A stretch of DNA of 64,000 nucleotides from Hippasteria phrygiana. Lineage: Eukaryota > Echinodermata > Asteroidea > Valvatida > Goniasteridae. Location of the stretch: assembly GCA_037893225.1 (NCBI GenBank), contig JAZGUH010000258.1, positions 308,563-372,562 on the forward strand, given 5' to 3'. Made by a program: the position numbers and the translations under genes. The notes beneath the pieces were generated by a model. It was not told the origin of the DNA. It searched no databases and saw only the letters and a program-made list of their open reading frames with translations. Shown here piece after piece: positions 23,189 through 37,400 of the stretch. Numbering within the stretch: position 1 is the first letter of the stretch; every line of letters begins with the position of its first letter.

Positions 23189-26100
23189 AACTTGTGGAGA
23201 AAATTCAAACCTCGCAATGTTTATTTTCTTTCCGGCCAACATCTGTGTACATGTTACCGTCTATTTATTGCTCCATGCATGTCAAATTCCCTGGGGTATG
23301 GACTTGCTTTACTCATTCATAATTGCATGAAATATCAACCAAATTCAGTAATTTTGACATGTATGGATAGCTTAGATCTGGCGCTACATGTTGCAATTAT
23401 CGGCGGCTTCTTAGAATTAACACTTGTGGAGAAAATTCAAACCTCGCAATGTTTATTTTCTTCCCGGCCACCATCTGTGTGCAGATTACCTTTTATTTAT
23501 TGCTCCATGCATGTCAAATTCCCTGGGGTATGACTTGCTTTACTCATTCATAATTGCATGAAATATCAACCAAATTCAGTAATTTTGACATGTATGGGTA
23601 GCTTAGATCTGGCGCTACATGTTGCAATTATCGGCGGCTTCTTAGAGTTAAAACTTGTGGAGAAAATTCAAACCTCGCAATGTTTATTTTCTTTCCGGCC
23701 AACATCTGTGTGCATATTACCTTCTATTTATTGCTCCATGCCTGTCAAATTCCCTGGGGTATGACTTGCTTTACTCATTCATAATTGCATGAAATATCAA
23801 CCAAATTCAGTAATTTTGACATGTATGGGTAGCTTAGATCTGGCGCTACATGTTGCAATTATCGGCGGCTTCTTAGAGTTAACACTTGTGGAGAAAATTC
23901 AAACCTCGCAATGTTTATTTTCTTCCCGGCCACCATCTGTGTGCAGATTACCTTTTATTTATTGCTCCATGCCTGTCAAATTCCCTGGGGTATGGACTTG
24001 CTTTACTCATTCATAATTGCATGAAATATCAACCAAATTCAGTAATTTTGACATGTATGGATAGCTTAGATCTGGCGCTACATGTTGCAATTATCGGCGG
24101 CTTCTTAGAATTAAAACTTGTGGAGAAAATTCAAACCTCGCAATTTTTATTTTCTTTCCGGCCAACATCTGTGTGCATATTACCTTCTATTTATTGCTCC
24201 ATGCCTGTCAAATTCCCTGGGGTATGACTTGCTTTACTCATTCATAATTGCATGAAATATCAACCAAATTCAGTAATTTTGACATGTATGGGTAGCTTAG
24301 ATCTGGCGCTACATGTTGCAATTATCGGCGGCTTCTTAGAGTTAACACTTGTGGAGAAAATTCAAACCTCGCAATGTTTATTTTCTTCCCGGCCACCATC
24401 TGTGTGCAGATTACCTTTTATTTATTGCTCCATGCCTGTCAAATTCCCTGGGGTATGGACTTGCTTTACTCATTCATAATTGCATGAAATATCAACCAAA
24501 TTCAGTAATTTTGACATGTATGGATAGCTTAGATCTGGCGCTACATGTTGCAATTATCGGCGGCTTCCTAGAGTTAAAACTTGTGGAGAAAATTCAAACC
24601 TCGCAATGTTTATTTTCTTTCCGGCCAACATCTGTGTACATGTTACCGTCTATTTATTGCTCCATGCATGTCAAATTCCCTGGGGTATGGACTTGCTTTA
24701 CTCATTCATAATTGCATGAAATATCAACCAAATTCAGTAATTTTGACATGTATGGATAGCTTGGATCTGGCGCTACATGTTGCAATTATCGGCGGCTTCT
24801 TAGAGTTAACACTTGTGGAGAAAATTCAAACCTCGCAATGTTGATTTTCTTCCCGGCCACCATCTGTGTGCAGATTACCTTTTATTTATTGCTCCATGCC
24901 TGTCAAATTCCCTGGGGTATGGACCTGCTTTACTCATTCATAATTGCATGAAATATCAACCAAATTCAGTAATTTTGACATGTATGGATAGCTTAGATCT
25001 GGCGCTACATGTTGCAATTATCGGCGGCTTTTTAGAGTTAAAACTTGTGGAGAAAATTCAAACCTCGCAATGTTTATTTTCTTTCCGGCCAACATCTGTG
25101 TACATGTTACCGTCTATTTATTGCTCCATGCATGTCAAATTCCCTGGGGTATGGACTTGCTTTACTCATTCATAATTGCATGAAATATCAACCAAATTCA
25201 GTAATGTTGACATGTATGGATAGCTTAGATCTGGCGCTACATGTTGCAATTATCGGCGGCTTCTTAGAGTTAACACTTGTGGAGAAAATTCAAACCTCGC
25301 AATGTTTATTTTCTTCCCGGCCACCATCTGTGTGCAGATTACCTTTTATTTATTGCTCCATGCCTGTCAAATTCCCTGGGGTATGGACTTGCTTTACTCA
25401 TTCATAATTGCATGAAATATCAACCAAATTCAGTAATTTTGACATGTATGGATAGCTTAGATCTGGCGCTACATGTTGCAATTATCGGCGGCTTCTTAGA
25501 GTTAACACTTGTGGAGAAAATTCAAACCTCGCAATGTTGATTTTCTTCCCGGCCACCATCTGTGTGCAGATTACCTTTTATTTATTGCTCCATGCCTGTC
25601 AAATTCCCTGGGGTATGGACCTGCTTTACTCATTCATAATTGCATGAAATATCAACCAAATTCAGTAATTTTGACATGTATGGATAGCTTAGATCTGGCG
25701 CTACATGTTGCAATTATCGGCGGCTTCTTAGAGTTAAAACTTGTGGAGAAAATTCAAACCTCGCAATGTTTATTTTCTTTCCGGCCAACATCTGTGTACA
25801 TGTTACCGTCTATTTATTGCTCCATGCATGTCAAATTCCCTGGGGTATGGACTTGCTTTACTCATTCATAATTGCATGAAATATCAACCAAATTCAGTAA
25901 TTTTGACATGTATGGATAGCTTAGATCTGGCGCTACATGTTGCAATTATCGGCGGCTTCTTAGAGTTAAAACTTGTGGAGAAAATTCAAACCTCGCAATG
26001 TTTATTTTCTTTCCGGCCAACATCTGTGTACATGTTACCGTCTATTTATTGCTCCATGCATGTCAAATTCCCTGGGGTATGGACTTGCTTTACTCATTCA

Positions 26101-28509
26101 TAATTGCATGAAATATCAACCAAATTCAGTAATTTTGACATGTATGGATAGCTTAGATCTGGCGCTACATGTTGCAATTATCGGCGGCTTCCTAGAGTTA
26201 AAACTTGTGGAGAAAATTCAAACCTCGCAATGTTTATTTTCTTTCCGGCCAACATCTGTGTACATGTTACCGTCTATTTATTGCTCCATGCATGTCAAAT
26301 TCCCTGGGGTATGGACTTGCTTTACTCATTCATAATTGCATGAAATATCAACCAAATTCAGTAATTTTGACATGTATGGATAGCTTGGATCTGGCGCTAC
26401 ATGTTGCAATTATCGGCGGCTTCTTAGAGTTAACACTTGTGGAGAAAATTCAAACCTCGCAATGTTGATTTTCTTCCCGGCCACCATCTGTGTGCAGATT
26501 ACCTTTTATTTATTGCTCCATGCCTGTCAAATTCCCTGGGGTATGGACCTGCTTTACTCATTCATAATTGCATGAAATATCAACCAAATTCAGTAATTTT
26601 GACATGTATGGATAGCTTAGATCTGGCGCTACATGTTGCAATTATCGGCGGCTTTTTAGAGTTAAAACTTGTGGAGAAAATTCAAACCTCGCAATGTTTA
26701 TTTTCTTTCCGGCCAACATCTGTGTACATGTTACCGTCTATTTATTGCTCCATGCATGTCAAATTCCCTGGGGTATGGACTTGCTTTACTCATTCATAAT
26801 TGCATGAAATATCAACCAAATTCAGTAATGTTGACATGTATGGATAGCTTAGATCTGGCGCTACATGTTGCAATTATCGGCGGCTTCTTAGAGTTAACAC
26901 TTGTGGAGAAAATTCAAACCTCGCAATGTTTATTTTCTTCCCGGCCACCATCTGTGTGCAGATTACCTTTTATTTATTGCTCCATGCCTGTCAAATTCCC
27001 TGGGGTATGGACTTGCTTTACTCATTCATAATTGCATGAAATATCAACCAAATTCAGTAATTTTGACATGTATGGATAGCTTAGATCTGGCGCTACATGT
27101 TGCAATTATCGGCGGCTTCTTAGAGTTAACACTTGTGGAGAAAATTCAAACCTCGCAATGTTGATTTTCTTCCCGGCCACCATCTGTGTGCAGATTACCT
27201 TTTATTTATTGCTCCATGCCTGTCAAATTCCCTGGGGTATGGACCTGCTTTACTCATTCATAATTGCATGAAATATCAACCAAATTCAGTAATTTTGACA
27301 TGTATGGATAGCTTAGATCTGGCGCTACATGTTGCAATTATCGGCGGCTTCTTAGAGTTAAAACTTGTGGAGAAAATTCAAACCTCGCAATGTTTATTTT
27401 CTTTCCGGCCAACATCTGTGTACATGTTACCGTCTATTTATTGCTCCATGCATGTCAAATTCCCTGGGGTATGGACTTGCTTTACTCATTCATAATTGCA
27501 TGAAATATCAACCAAATTCAGTAATTTTGACATGTATGGATAGCTTAGATCTGGCGCTACATGTTGCAATTATCGGCGGCTTCTTAGAGTTAAAACTTGT
27601 GGAGAAAATTCAAACCTCGCAATGTTTATTTTCTTTCCGGCCAACATCTGTGTACATGTTACCGTCTATTTATTGCTCCATGCATGTCAAATTCCCTGGG
27701 GTATGGACTTGCTTTACTCATTCATAATTGCATGAAATATCAACCAAATTCAGTAATTTTGACATGTATGGATAGCTTAGATCTGGCGCTACATGTTGCA
27801 ATTATCGGCGGCTTCTTAGAATTAACACTTGTGGAGAAAATTCAAACCTCGCAATGTTTATTTTCTTCCCGGCCACCATCTGTGTGCAGATTACCTTTTA
27901 TTTATTGCTCCATGCCTGTCAAATTCCCTGGGGTATGACTTGCTTTACTCATTCATAATTGCATGAAATATCAACCAAATTCAGTAATTTTGACATGTAT
28001 GGGTAGCTTAGATCTGGCGCTACATGTTGCAATTATCGGCGGCTTCTTAGAGTTAAAACTTGTGGAGAAAATTCAAACCTCGCAATGTTTATTTTCTTTC
28101 CGGCCAACATCTGTGTGCATATTACCTTCTATTTATTGCTCCATGCCTGTCAAATTCCCTGGGGTATGACTTGCTTTACTCATTCATAATTGCATGAAAT
28201 ATCAACCAAATTCAGTAATTTTGACATGTATGGGTAGCTTAGATCTGGCGCTACATGTTGCAATTATCGGCGGCTTCTTAGAGTTAACACTTGTGGAGAA
28301 AATTCAAACCTCGCAATGTTTATTTTCTTCCCGGCCACCATCTGTGTGCAGATTACCTTTTATTTATTGCTCCATGCCTGTCAAATTCCCTGGGGTATGG
28401 ACTTGCTTTACTCATTCATAATTGCATGAAATATCAACCAAATTCAGTAATTTTGACATGTATGGATAGCTTAGATCTGGCGCAACATGTTGCAATTATC
28501 GGCGGCTTC
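22841..28509. repeat. 1264-bp block repeated at 4405-bp offset
   Basis: Positions 22841-24104 match 27246-28509 with two differences seen (23511 and 28484). The block includes the unusual B-tail monomer with both G92A and the class C deletion (GTATGACTTG), followed by a C and a B monomer that both carry A43G. A similar string recurs near 34276-34530 and 37288-37540. Confidence 0.82.
24437..27815. repeat. 1624-bp higher-order repeat (7 monomers), tandem duplication
   Basis: Positions 24437-26191 match 26061-27815, about 1.08 periods. Shared rare markers are A-to-G at 24763 and 26387, which removes the AGATCT of that monomer, and the GGCTTTTTAG variant near 25030 and 26654. The period is exactly 7 x 232. 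Confidence 0.92.
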
Positions 28510-29119
28510 CTAGAGTTAAAACTTGTGGAGAAAATTCAAACCTCGCAATGTTTATTTTCTTTCCGGCCAACATCTGTGTACATGTTACCGTCTATTTATT
28601 GCTCCATGCATGTCAAATTCCCTGGGGTATGGACTTGCTTTACTCATTCATAATTGCATGAAATATCAACCAAATTCAGTAATTTTGACATGTATGGATA
28701 GCTTAGATCTGGCGCTACATGTTGCAATTATCGGCGGCTTCTTAGAGTTAACACTTGTGGAGAAAATTCAAACCTCGCAATGTTGATTTTCTTCCCGGCC
28801 ACCATCTGTGTGCAGATTACCTTTTATTTATTGCTCCATGCCTGTCAAATTCCCTGGGGTATGGACTTGCTTTACTCATTCATAATTGCATGAAATATCA
28901 ACCAAATTCAGTAATTTTGACATGTATGGATAGCTTAGATCTGGCGCTACATGTTGCAGTTATCGGCGGCTTCTTAGAGTTAAAACTTGTGGAGAAAATT
29001 CAAACCTCGCAATGTTTATTTTCTTTCCGGCCAACATCTGTGTACATGTTACCGTCTATTTATTGCTCCATGCATGTCAAATTCCCTGGGGTATGGACTT
29101 GCTTTACTCATTCATAATT

Positions 29120-29391
29120 GCATGAAATATCAACCAAATTCAGTAATTTTGACATGTATAGATAGCTTAGATCTGGCGCTACATGTTGCAATTATCGGCG
29201 GCTTCTTAGAGTTAACACTTGTGGAGAAAATTCAAACCTCGCAATGTTGATTTTCTTCCGGGCCACCATCTGTGTGCAGCGCAATGTTGATTTTCTTCCG
29301 GGCCACCATCTGTGTGCAGATTACCTTTTATTTATTGCTCCATGCCTGTCAAATTCCCTGGGGTATGGACTTGCTTTACTCATTCATAATT
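29120..29391. repeat. 272-bp monomer with 40-bp internal tandem duplication (copy 2)
   Basis: It has the same 40-bp duplication and C141G as the copy at 15865, with the repeated segment at 29240-29279 and 29280-29319. A private G-to-A lies at 29160 (ATGTATAGAT). The class C monomer that follows carries G201A (CCCTAGGG). It lies within the 1895-bp duplication block. Confidence 0.95.
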
Positions 29392-31014
29392 GCATGAAAT
29401 ATCAACCAAATTCAGTAATTTTGACATGTATGGATAGCTTAGATCTGGCGCTACATGTTGCAATTATCGGCGGCTTCTTAGAGTTAAAACTTGTGGAGAA
29501 AATTCAAACCTCGCAATGTTTATTTTCTTTCCGGCCAACATCTGTGTGCATATTACCTTCTATTTATTGCTCCATGCCTGTCAAATTCCCTAGGGTATGA
29601 CTTGCTTTACTCATTCATAATTGCATGAAATATCAACCAAATTCAGTAATTTTGACATGTATGGGTAGCTTAGATCTGGCGCTACATGTTGCAATTATCG
29701 GCGGCTTCTTAGAGTTAACACTTGTGGAGAAAATTCAAACCTCGCAATGTTTATTTTCTTCCCGGCCACCATCTGTGTGCAGATTACCTTTTATTTATTG
29801 CTCCATGCCTGTCAAATTCCCTGGGGTATGGACTTGCTTTACTCATTCATAATTGCATGAAATATCAACCAAATTCAGTAATTTTGACATGTATGGATAG
29901 CTTAGATCTGGCGCTACATGTTGCAATTATCGGCGGCTTCCTAGAGTTAAAACTTGTGGAGAAAATTCAAACCTCGCAATGTTTATTTTCTTTCCGGCCA
30001 ACATCTGTGTACATGTTACCGTCTATTTATTGCTCCATGCATGTCAAATTCCCTGGGGTATGGACTTGCTTTACTCATTCATAATTGCATGAAATATCAA
30101 CCAAATTCAGTAATTTTGACATGTATGGATAGCTTAGATCTGGCGCTACATGTTGCAATTATCGGCGGCTTCTTAGAGTTAACACTTGTGGAGAAAATTC
30201 AAACCTCGCAATGTTGATTTTCTTCCCGGCCACCATCTGTGTGCAGATTACCTTTTATTTATTGCTCCATGCCTGTCAAATTCCCTGGGGTATGGACTTG
30301 CTTTACTCATTCATAATTGCATGAAATATCAACCAAATTCAGTAATTTTGACATGTATGGATAGCTTAGATCTGGCGCTACATGTTGCAATTATCGGCGG
30401 CTTCCTAGAGTTAAAACTTGTGGAGAAAATTCAAACCTCGCAATGTTTATTTTCTTTCCGGCCAACATCTGTGTACATGTTACCGTCTATTTATTGCTCC
30501 ATGCATGTCAAATTCCCTGGGGTATGGACTTGCTTTACTCATTCATAATTGCATGAAATATCAACCAAATTCAGTAATTTTGACATGTATGGATAGCTTA
30601 GATCTGGCGCTACATGTTGCAATTATCGGCGGCTTCTTAGAGTTAACACTTGTGGAGAAAATTCAAACCTCGCAATGTTGATTTTCTTCCCGGCCACCAT
30701 CTGTGTGCAGATTACCTTTTATTTATTGCTCCATGCCTGTCAAATTCCCTGGGGTATGGACTTGCTTTACTCATTCATAATTGCATGAAATATCAACCAA
30801 ATTCAGTAATTTTGACATGTATGGATAGCTTAGATCTGGCGCTACATGTTGCAGTTATCGGCGGCTTCTTAGAGTTAAAACTTGTGGAGAAAATTCAAAC
30901 CTCGCAATGTTTATTTTCTTTCCGGCCAACATCTGTGTACATGTTACCGTCTATTTATTGCTCCATGCATGTCAAATTCCCTGGGGTATGGACTTGCTTT
31001 ACTCATTCATAATT

Positions 31015-31286
31015 GCATGAAATATCAACCAAATTCAGTAATTTTGACATGTATGGATAGCTTAGATCTGGCGCTACATGTTGCAATTATCGGCGGCTTC
31101 TTAGAGTTAACACTTGTGGAGAAAATTCAAACCTCGCAATGTTGATTTTCTTCCGGGCCACCATCTGTGTGCAGCGCAATGTTGATTTTCTTCCGGGCCA
31201 CCATCTGTGTGCAGATTACCTTTTATTTATTGCTCCATGCCTGTCAAATTCCCTGGGGTATGGACTTGCTTTACTCATTCATAATT
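31015..31286. repeat. 272-bp monomer with 40-bp internal tandem duplication (copy 3)
   Basis: The repeated segment is at 31135-31174 and 31175-31214, 1895 bp after copy 2 and with the same neighbours, including a following class C monomer with G201A. Confidence 0.95.
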
Positions 31287-31487
31287 GCATGAAATATCAA
31301 CCAAATTCAGTAATTTTGACATGTATGGATAGCTTAGATCTGGCGCTACATGTTGCAATTATCGGCGGCTTCTTAGAGTTAAAACTTGTGGAGAAAATTC
31401 AAACCTCGCAATGTTTATTTTCTTTCCGGCCAACATCTGTGTGCATATTACCTTCTATTTATTGCTCCATGCCTGTCAAATTCCCTA

Positions 31488-34400
31488 GGGTATGACTTGC
31501 TTTACTCATTCATAATTGCATGAAATATCAACCAAATTCAGTAATTTTGACATGTATGGGTAGCTTAGATCTGGCGCTACATGTTGCAATTATCGGCGGC
31601 TTCTTAGAGTTAACACTTGTGGAGAAAATTCAAACCTCGCAATGTTTATTTTCTTCCCGGCCACCATCTGTGTGCAGATTACCTTTTATTTATTGCTCCA
31701 TGCCTGTCAAATTCCCTGGGGTATGGACTTGCTTTACTCATTCATAATTGCATGAAATATCAACCAAATTCAGTAATTTTGACATGTATGGATAGCTTAG
31801 ATCTGGCGCTACATGTTGCAATTATCGGCGGCTTCCTAGAGTTAAAACTTGTGGAGAAAATTCAAACCTCGCAATGTTTATTTTCTTTCCGGCCAACATC
31901 TGTGTACATGTTACCGTCTATTTATTGCTCCATGCATGTCAAATTCCCTGGGGTATGGACTTGCTTTACTCATTCATAATTGCATGAAATATCAACCAAA
32001 TTCAGTAATTTTGACATGTATGGATAGCTTAGATCTGGCGCTACATGTTGCAATTATCGGCGGCTTCTTAGAGTTAACACTTGTGGAGAAAATTCAAACC
32101 TCGCAATGTTGATTTTCTTCCCGGCCACCATCTGTGTGCAGATTACCTTTTATTTATTGCTCCATGCATGTCAAATTCCCTGGGGTATGGACTTGCTTTA
32201 CTCATTCATAATTGCATGAAATATCAACCAAATTCAGTAATTTTGACATGTATGGATAGCTTAGATCTGGCGCTACATGTTGCAATTATCGGCGGCTTCT
32301 TAGAGTTAAAACTTGTGGAGAAAATTCAAACCTCGCAATGTTTATTTTCTTTCCGGCCAACATCTGTGTGCATATTACCTTCTATTTATTGCTCCATGCC
32401 TGTCAAATTCCCTGGGGTATGACTTGCTTTACTCATTCATAATTGCATGAAATATCAACCAAATTCAGTAATTTTGACATGTATGGGTAGCTTAGATCTG
32501 GCGCTACATGTTGCAATTATCGGCGGCTTCTTAGAGTTAACACTTGTGGAGAAAATTCAAACCTCGCAATGTTTATTTTCTTCCCGGCCACCATCTGTGT
32601 GCAGATTACCTTTTATTTATTGCTCCATGCCTGTCAAATTCCCTGGGGTATGGACTTGCTTTACTCATTCATAATTGCATGAAATATCAACCAAATTCAG
32701 TAATTTTGACATGTATGGATAGCTTAGATCTGGCGCTACATGTTGCAATTATCGGCGTCTTCTTAGAGTTAAAACTTGTGGAGAAAATTCAAACCTCGCA
32801 ATTTTTATTTTCTTTCCGGCCAACATCTGTGTGCATATTACCTTCTATTTATTGCTCCATGCCTGTCAAATTCCCTGGGGTATGACTTGCTTTACTCATT
32901 CATAATTGCATGAAATATCAACCAAATTCAGTAATTTTGACATGTATGGGTAGCTTAGATCTGGCGCTACATGTTGCAATTATCGGCGGCTTCTTAGAGT
33001 TAACACTTGTGGAGAAAATTCAAACCTCGCAATGTTTATTTTCTTCCCGGCCACCATCTGTGTGCAGATTACCTTTTATTTATTGCTCCATGCCTGTCAA
33101 ATTCCCTGGGGTATGGACTTGCTTTACTCATTCATAATTGCATGAAATATCAACCAAATTCAGTAATTTTGACATGTATGGATAGCTTAGATCTGGCGCT
33201 ACATGTTGCAATTATCGGCGGCTTCCTAGAGTTAAAACTTGTGGAGAAAATTCAAACCTCGCAATGTTTATTTTCTTTCCGGCCAACATCTGTGTACATG
33301 TTACCGTCTATTTATTGCTCCATGCATGTCAAATTCCCTGGGGTATGGACTTGCTTTACTCATTCATAATTGCATGAAATATCAACCAAATTCAGTAATT
33401 TTGACATGTATGGATAGCTTAGATCTGGCGCTACATGTTGCAATTATCGGCGGCTTCTTAGAGTTAACACTTGTGGAGAAAATTCAAACCTCGCAATGTT
33501 GATTTTCTTCCCGGCCACCATCTGTGTGCAGATTACCTTTTATTTATTGCTCCATGCCTGTCAAATTCCCTGGGGTATGGACCTGCTTTACTCATTCATA
33601 ATTGCATGAAATATCAACCAAATTCAGTAATTTTGACATGTATGGATAGCTTAGATCTGGCGCTACATGTTGCAATTATCGGCGGCTTCTTAGAGTTAAC
33701 ACTTGTGGAGAAAATTCAAACCTCGCAATGTTGATTTTCTTCCCGGCCACCATCTGTGTGCAGATTACCTTTTATTTATTGCTCCATGCCTGTCAAATTC
33801 CCTGGGGTATGGACCTGCTTTACTCATTCATAATTGCATGAAATATCAACCAAATTCAGTAATTTTGACATGTATGGATAGCTTAGATCTGGCGCTACAT
33901 GTTGCAATTATCGGCGGCTTCTTAGAGTTAAAACTTGTGGAGAAAATTCAAACCTCGCAATGTTTATTTTCTTTCCGGCCAACATCTGTGTACATGTTAC
34001 CGTCTATTTATTGCTCCATGCATGTCAAATTCCCTGGGGTATGGACTTGCTTTACTCATTCATAATTGCATGAAATATCAACCAAATTCAGTAATTTTGA
34101 CATGTATGGATAGCTTAGATCTGGCGCTACATGTTGCAATTATCGGCGGCTTCTTAGAATTAACACTTGTGGAGAAAATTCAAACCTCGCAATGTTTATT
34201 TTCTTCCCGGCCACCATCTGTGTGCAGATTACCTTTTATTTATTGCTCCATGCCTGTCAAATTCCCTGGGGTATGACTTGCTTTACTCATTCATAATTGC
34301 ATGAAATATCAACCAAATTCAGTAATTTTGACATGTATGGGTAGCTTAGATCTGGCGCTACATGTTGCAATTATCGGCGGCTTCTTAGAGTTAAAACTTG

Positions 34401-37400
34401 TGGAGAAAATTCAAACCTCGCAATGTTTATTTTCTTTCCGGCCAACATCTGTGTGCATATTACCTTCTATTTATTGCTCCATGCCTGTCAAATTCCCTGG
34501 GGTATGACTTGCTTTACTCATTCATAATTGCATGAAATATCAACCAAATTCAGTAATTTTGACATGTATGGGTAGCTTAGATCTGGCGCTACATGTTGCA
34601 ATTATCGGCGGCTTCTTAGAGTTAACACTTGTGGAGAAAATTCAAACCTCGCAATGTTTATTTTCTTCCCGGCCACCATCTGTGTGCAGATTACCTTTTA
34701 TTTATTGCTCCATGCCTGTCAAATTCCCTGGGGTATGGACTTGCTTTACTCATTCATAATTGCATGAAATATCAACCAAATTCAGTAATTTTGACATGTA
34801 TGGATAGCTTAGATCTGGCGCTACATGTTGCAATTATCGGCGGCTTCCTAGAGTTAAAACTTGTGGAGAAAATTCAAACCTCGCAATGTTTATTTTCTTT
34901 CCGGCCAACATCTGTGTACATGTTACCGTCTATTTATTGCTCCATGCATGTCAAATTCCCTGGGGTGTGGACTTGCTTTACTCATTCATAATTGCATGAA
35001 ATATCAACCAAATTCAGTAATTTTGACATGTATGGATAGCTTAGATCTGGCGCTACATGTTGCAATTATCGGCGGCTTCTTAGAGTTAACACTTGTGGAG
35101 AAAATTCAAACCTCGCAATGTTGATTTTCTTCCCGGCCACCATCTGTGTGCAGATTACCTTTTATTTATTGCTCCATGCATGTCAAATTCCCTGGGGTAT
35201 GGACTTGCTTTACTCATTCATAATTGCATGAAATATCAACCAAATTCAGTAATTTTGACATGTATGGATAGCTTAGATCTGGCGCTACATGTTGCAATTA
35301 TCGGCGGCTTCTTAGAGTTAAAACTTGTGGAGAAAATTCAAACCTCGCAATGTTTATTTTCTTTCCGGCCAACATCTGTGTGCATATTACCTTCTATTTA
35401 TTGCTCCATGCCTGTCAAATTCCCTGGGGTATGACTTGCTTTACTCATTCATAATTGCATGAAATATCAACCAAATTCAGTAATTTTGACATGTATGGGT
35501 AGCTTAGATCTGGCGCTACATGTTGCAATTATCGGCGGCTTCTTAGAGTTAACACTTGTGGAGAAAATTCAAACCTCGCAATGTTTATTTTCTTCCCGGC
35601 CACCATCTGTGTGCAGATTACCTTTTATTTATTGCTCCATGCCTGTCAAATTCCCTGGGGTATGGACTTGCTTTACTCATTCATAATTGCATGAAATATC
35701 AACCAAATTCAGTAATTTTGACATGTATGGATAGCTTAGATCTGGCGCTACATGTTGCAATTATCGGCGTCTTCTTAGAGTTAAAACTTGTGGAGAAAAT
35801 TCAAACCTCGCAATTTTTATTTTCTTTCCGGCCAACATCTGTGTGCATATTACCTTCTATTTATTGCTCCATGCCTGTCAAATTCCCTGGGGTATGACTT
35901 GCTTTACTCATTCATAATTGCATGAAATATCAACCAAATTCAGTAATTTTGACATGTATGGGTAGCTTAGATCTGGCGCTACATGTTGCAATTATCGGCG
36001 GCTTCTTAGAGTTAACACTTGTGGAGAAAATTCAAACCTCGCAATGTTTATTTTCTTCCCGGCCACCATCTGTGTGCAGATTACCTTTTATTTATTGCTC
36101 CATGCCTGTCAAATTCCCTGGGGTATGGACTTGCTTTACTCATTCATAATTGCATGAAATATCAACCAAATTCAGTAATTTTGACATGTATGGATAGCTT
36201 AGATCTGGCGCTACATGTTGCAATTATCGGCGGCTTCCTAGAGTTAAAACTTGTGGAGAAAATTCAAACCTCGCAATGTTTATTTTCTTTCCGGCCAACA
36301 TCTGTGTACATGTTACCGTCTATTTATTGCTCCATGCATGTCAAATTCCCTGGGGTATGGACTTGCTTTACTCATTCATAATTGCATGAAATATCAACCA
36401 AATTCAGTAATTTTGACATGTATGGATAGCTTAGATCTGGCGCTACATGTTGCAATTATCGGCGGCTTCTTAGAGTTAACACTTGTGGAGAAAATTCAAA
36501 CCTCGCAATGTTGATTTTCTTCCCGGCCACCATCTGTGTGCAGATTACCTTTTATTTATTGCTCCATGCCTGTCAAATTCCCTGGGGTATGGACCTGCTT
36601 TACTCATTCATAATTGCATGAAATATCAACCAAATTCAGTAATTTTGACATGTATGGATAGCTTAGATCTGGCGCTACATGTTGCAATTATCGGCGGCTT
36701 CTTAGAGTTAACACTTGTGGAGAAAATTCAAACCTCGCAATGTTGATTTTCTTCCCGGCCACCATCTGTGTGCAGATTACCTTTTATTTATTGCTCCATG
36801 CCTGTCAAATTCCCTGGGGTATGGACCTGCTTTACTCATTCATAATTGCATGAAATATCAACCAAATTCAGTAATTTTGACATGTATGGATAGCTTAGAT
36901 CTGGCGCTACATGTTGCAATTATCGGCGGCTTCTTAGAGTTAAAACTTGTGGAGAAAATTCAAACCTCGCAATGTTTATTTTCTTTCCGGCCAACATCTG
37001 TGTACATGTTACCGTCTATTTATTGCTCCATGCATGTCAAATTCCCTGGGGTATGGACTTGCTTTACTCATTCATAATTGCATGAAATATCAACCAAATT
37101 CAGTAATTTTGACATGTATGGATAGCTTAGATCTGGCGCTACATGTTGCAATTATCGGCGGCTTCTTAGAATTAACACTTGTGGAGAAAATTCAAACCTC
37201 GCAATGTTTATTTTCTTCCCGGCCACCATCTGTGTGCAGATTACCTTTTATTTATTGCTCCATGCCTGTCAAATTCCCTGGGGTATGACTTGCTTTACTC
37301 ATTCATAATTGCATGAAATATCAACCAAATTCAGTAATTTTGACATGTATGGGTAGCTTAGATCTGGCGCTACATGTTGCAATTATCGGCGGCTTCTTAG

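Larger units (their letters stand above)
15705..30272. repeat. 1313-bp block repeated at 13255-bp offset
   Basis: Positions 15705-17017 match 28960-30272, each containing the 272-bp monomer followed by C, B and A monomers. Differences seen are at 16084, 16337, 16862 and 29160. The coordinates given here span both copies; the sequence between them is other array material. Confidence 0.82.
28322..32167. repeat. 1895-bp higher-order repeat (8 monomers), tandem duplication
   Basis: Positions 28322-30272 match 30217-32167, about 1.03 periods, with differences seen at 28484 (GCGCAACATG) and 29160. Shared markers are A71G (GTTGCAGTTATC near 28959 and 30854), the 272-bp monomer, and the class C monomer with G201A. 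The arithmetic agrees: 8 x 232 + 40 - 1 = 1895. Confidence 0.92.
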
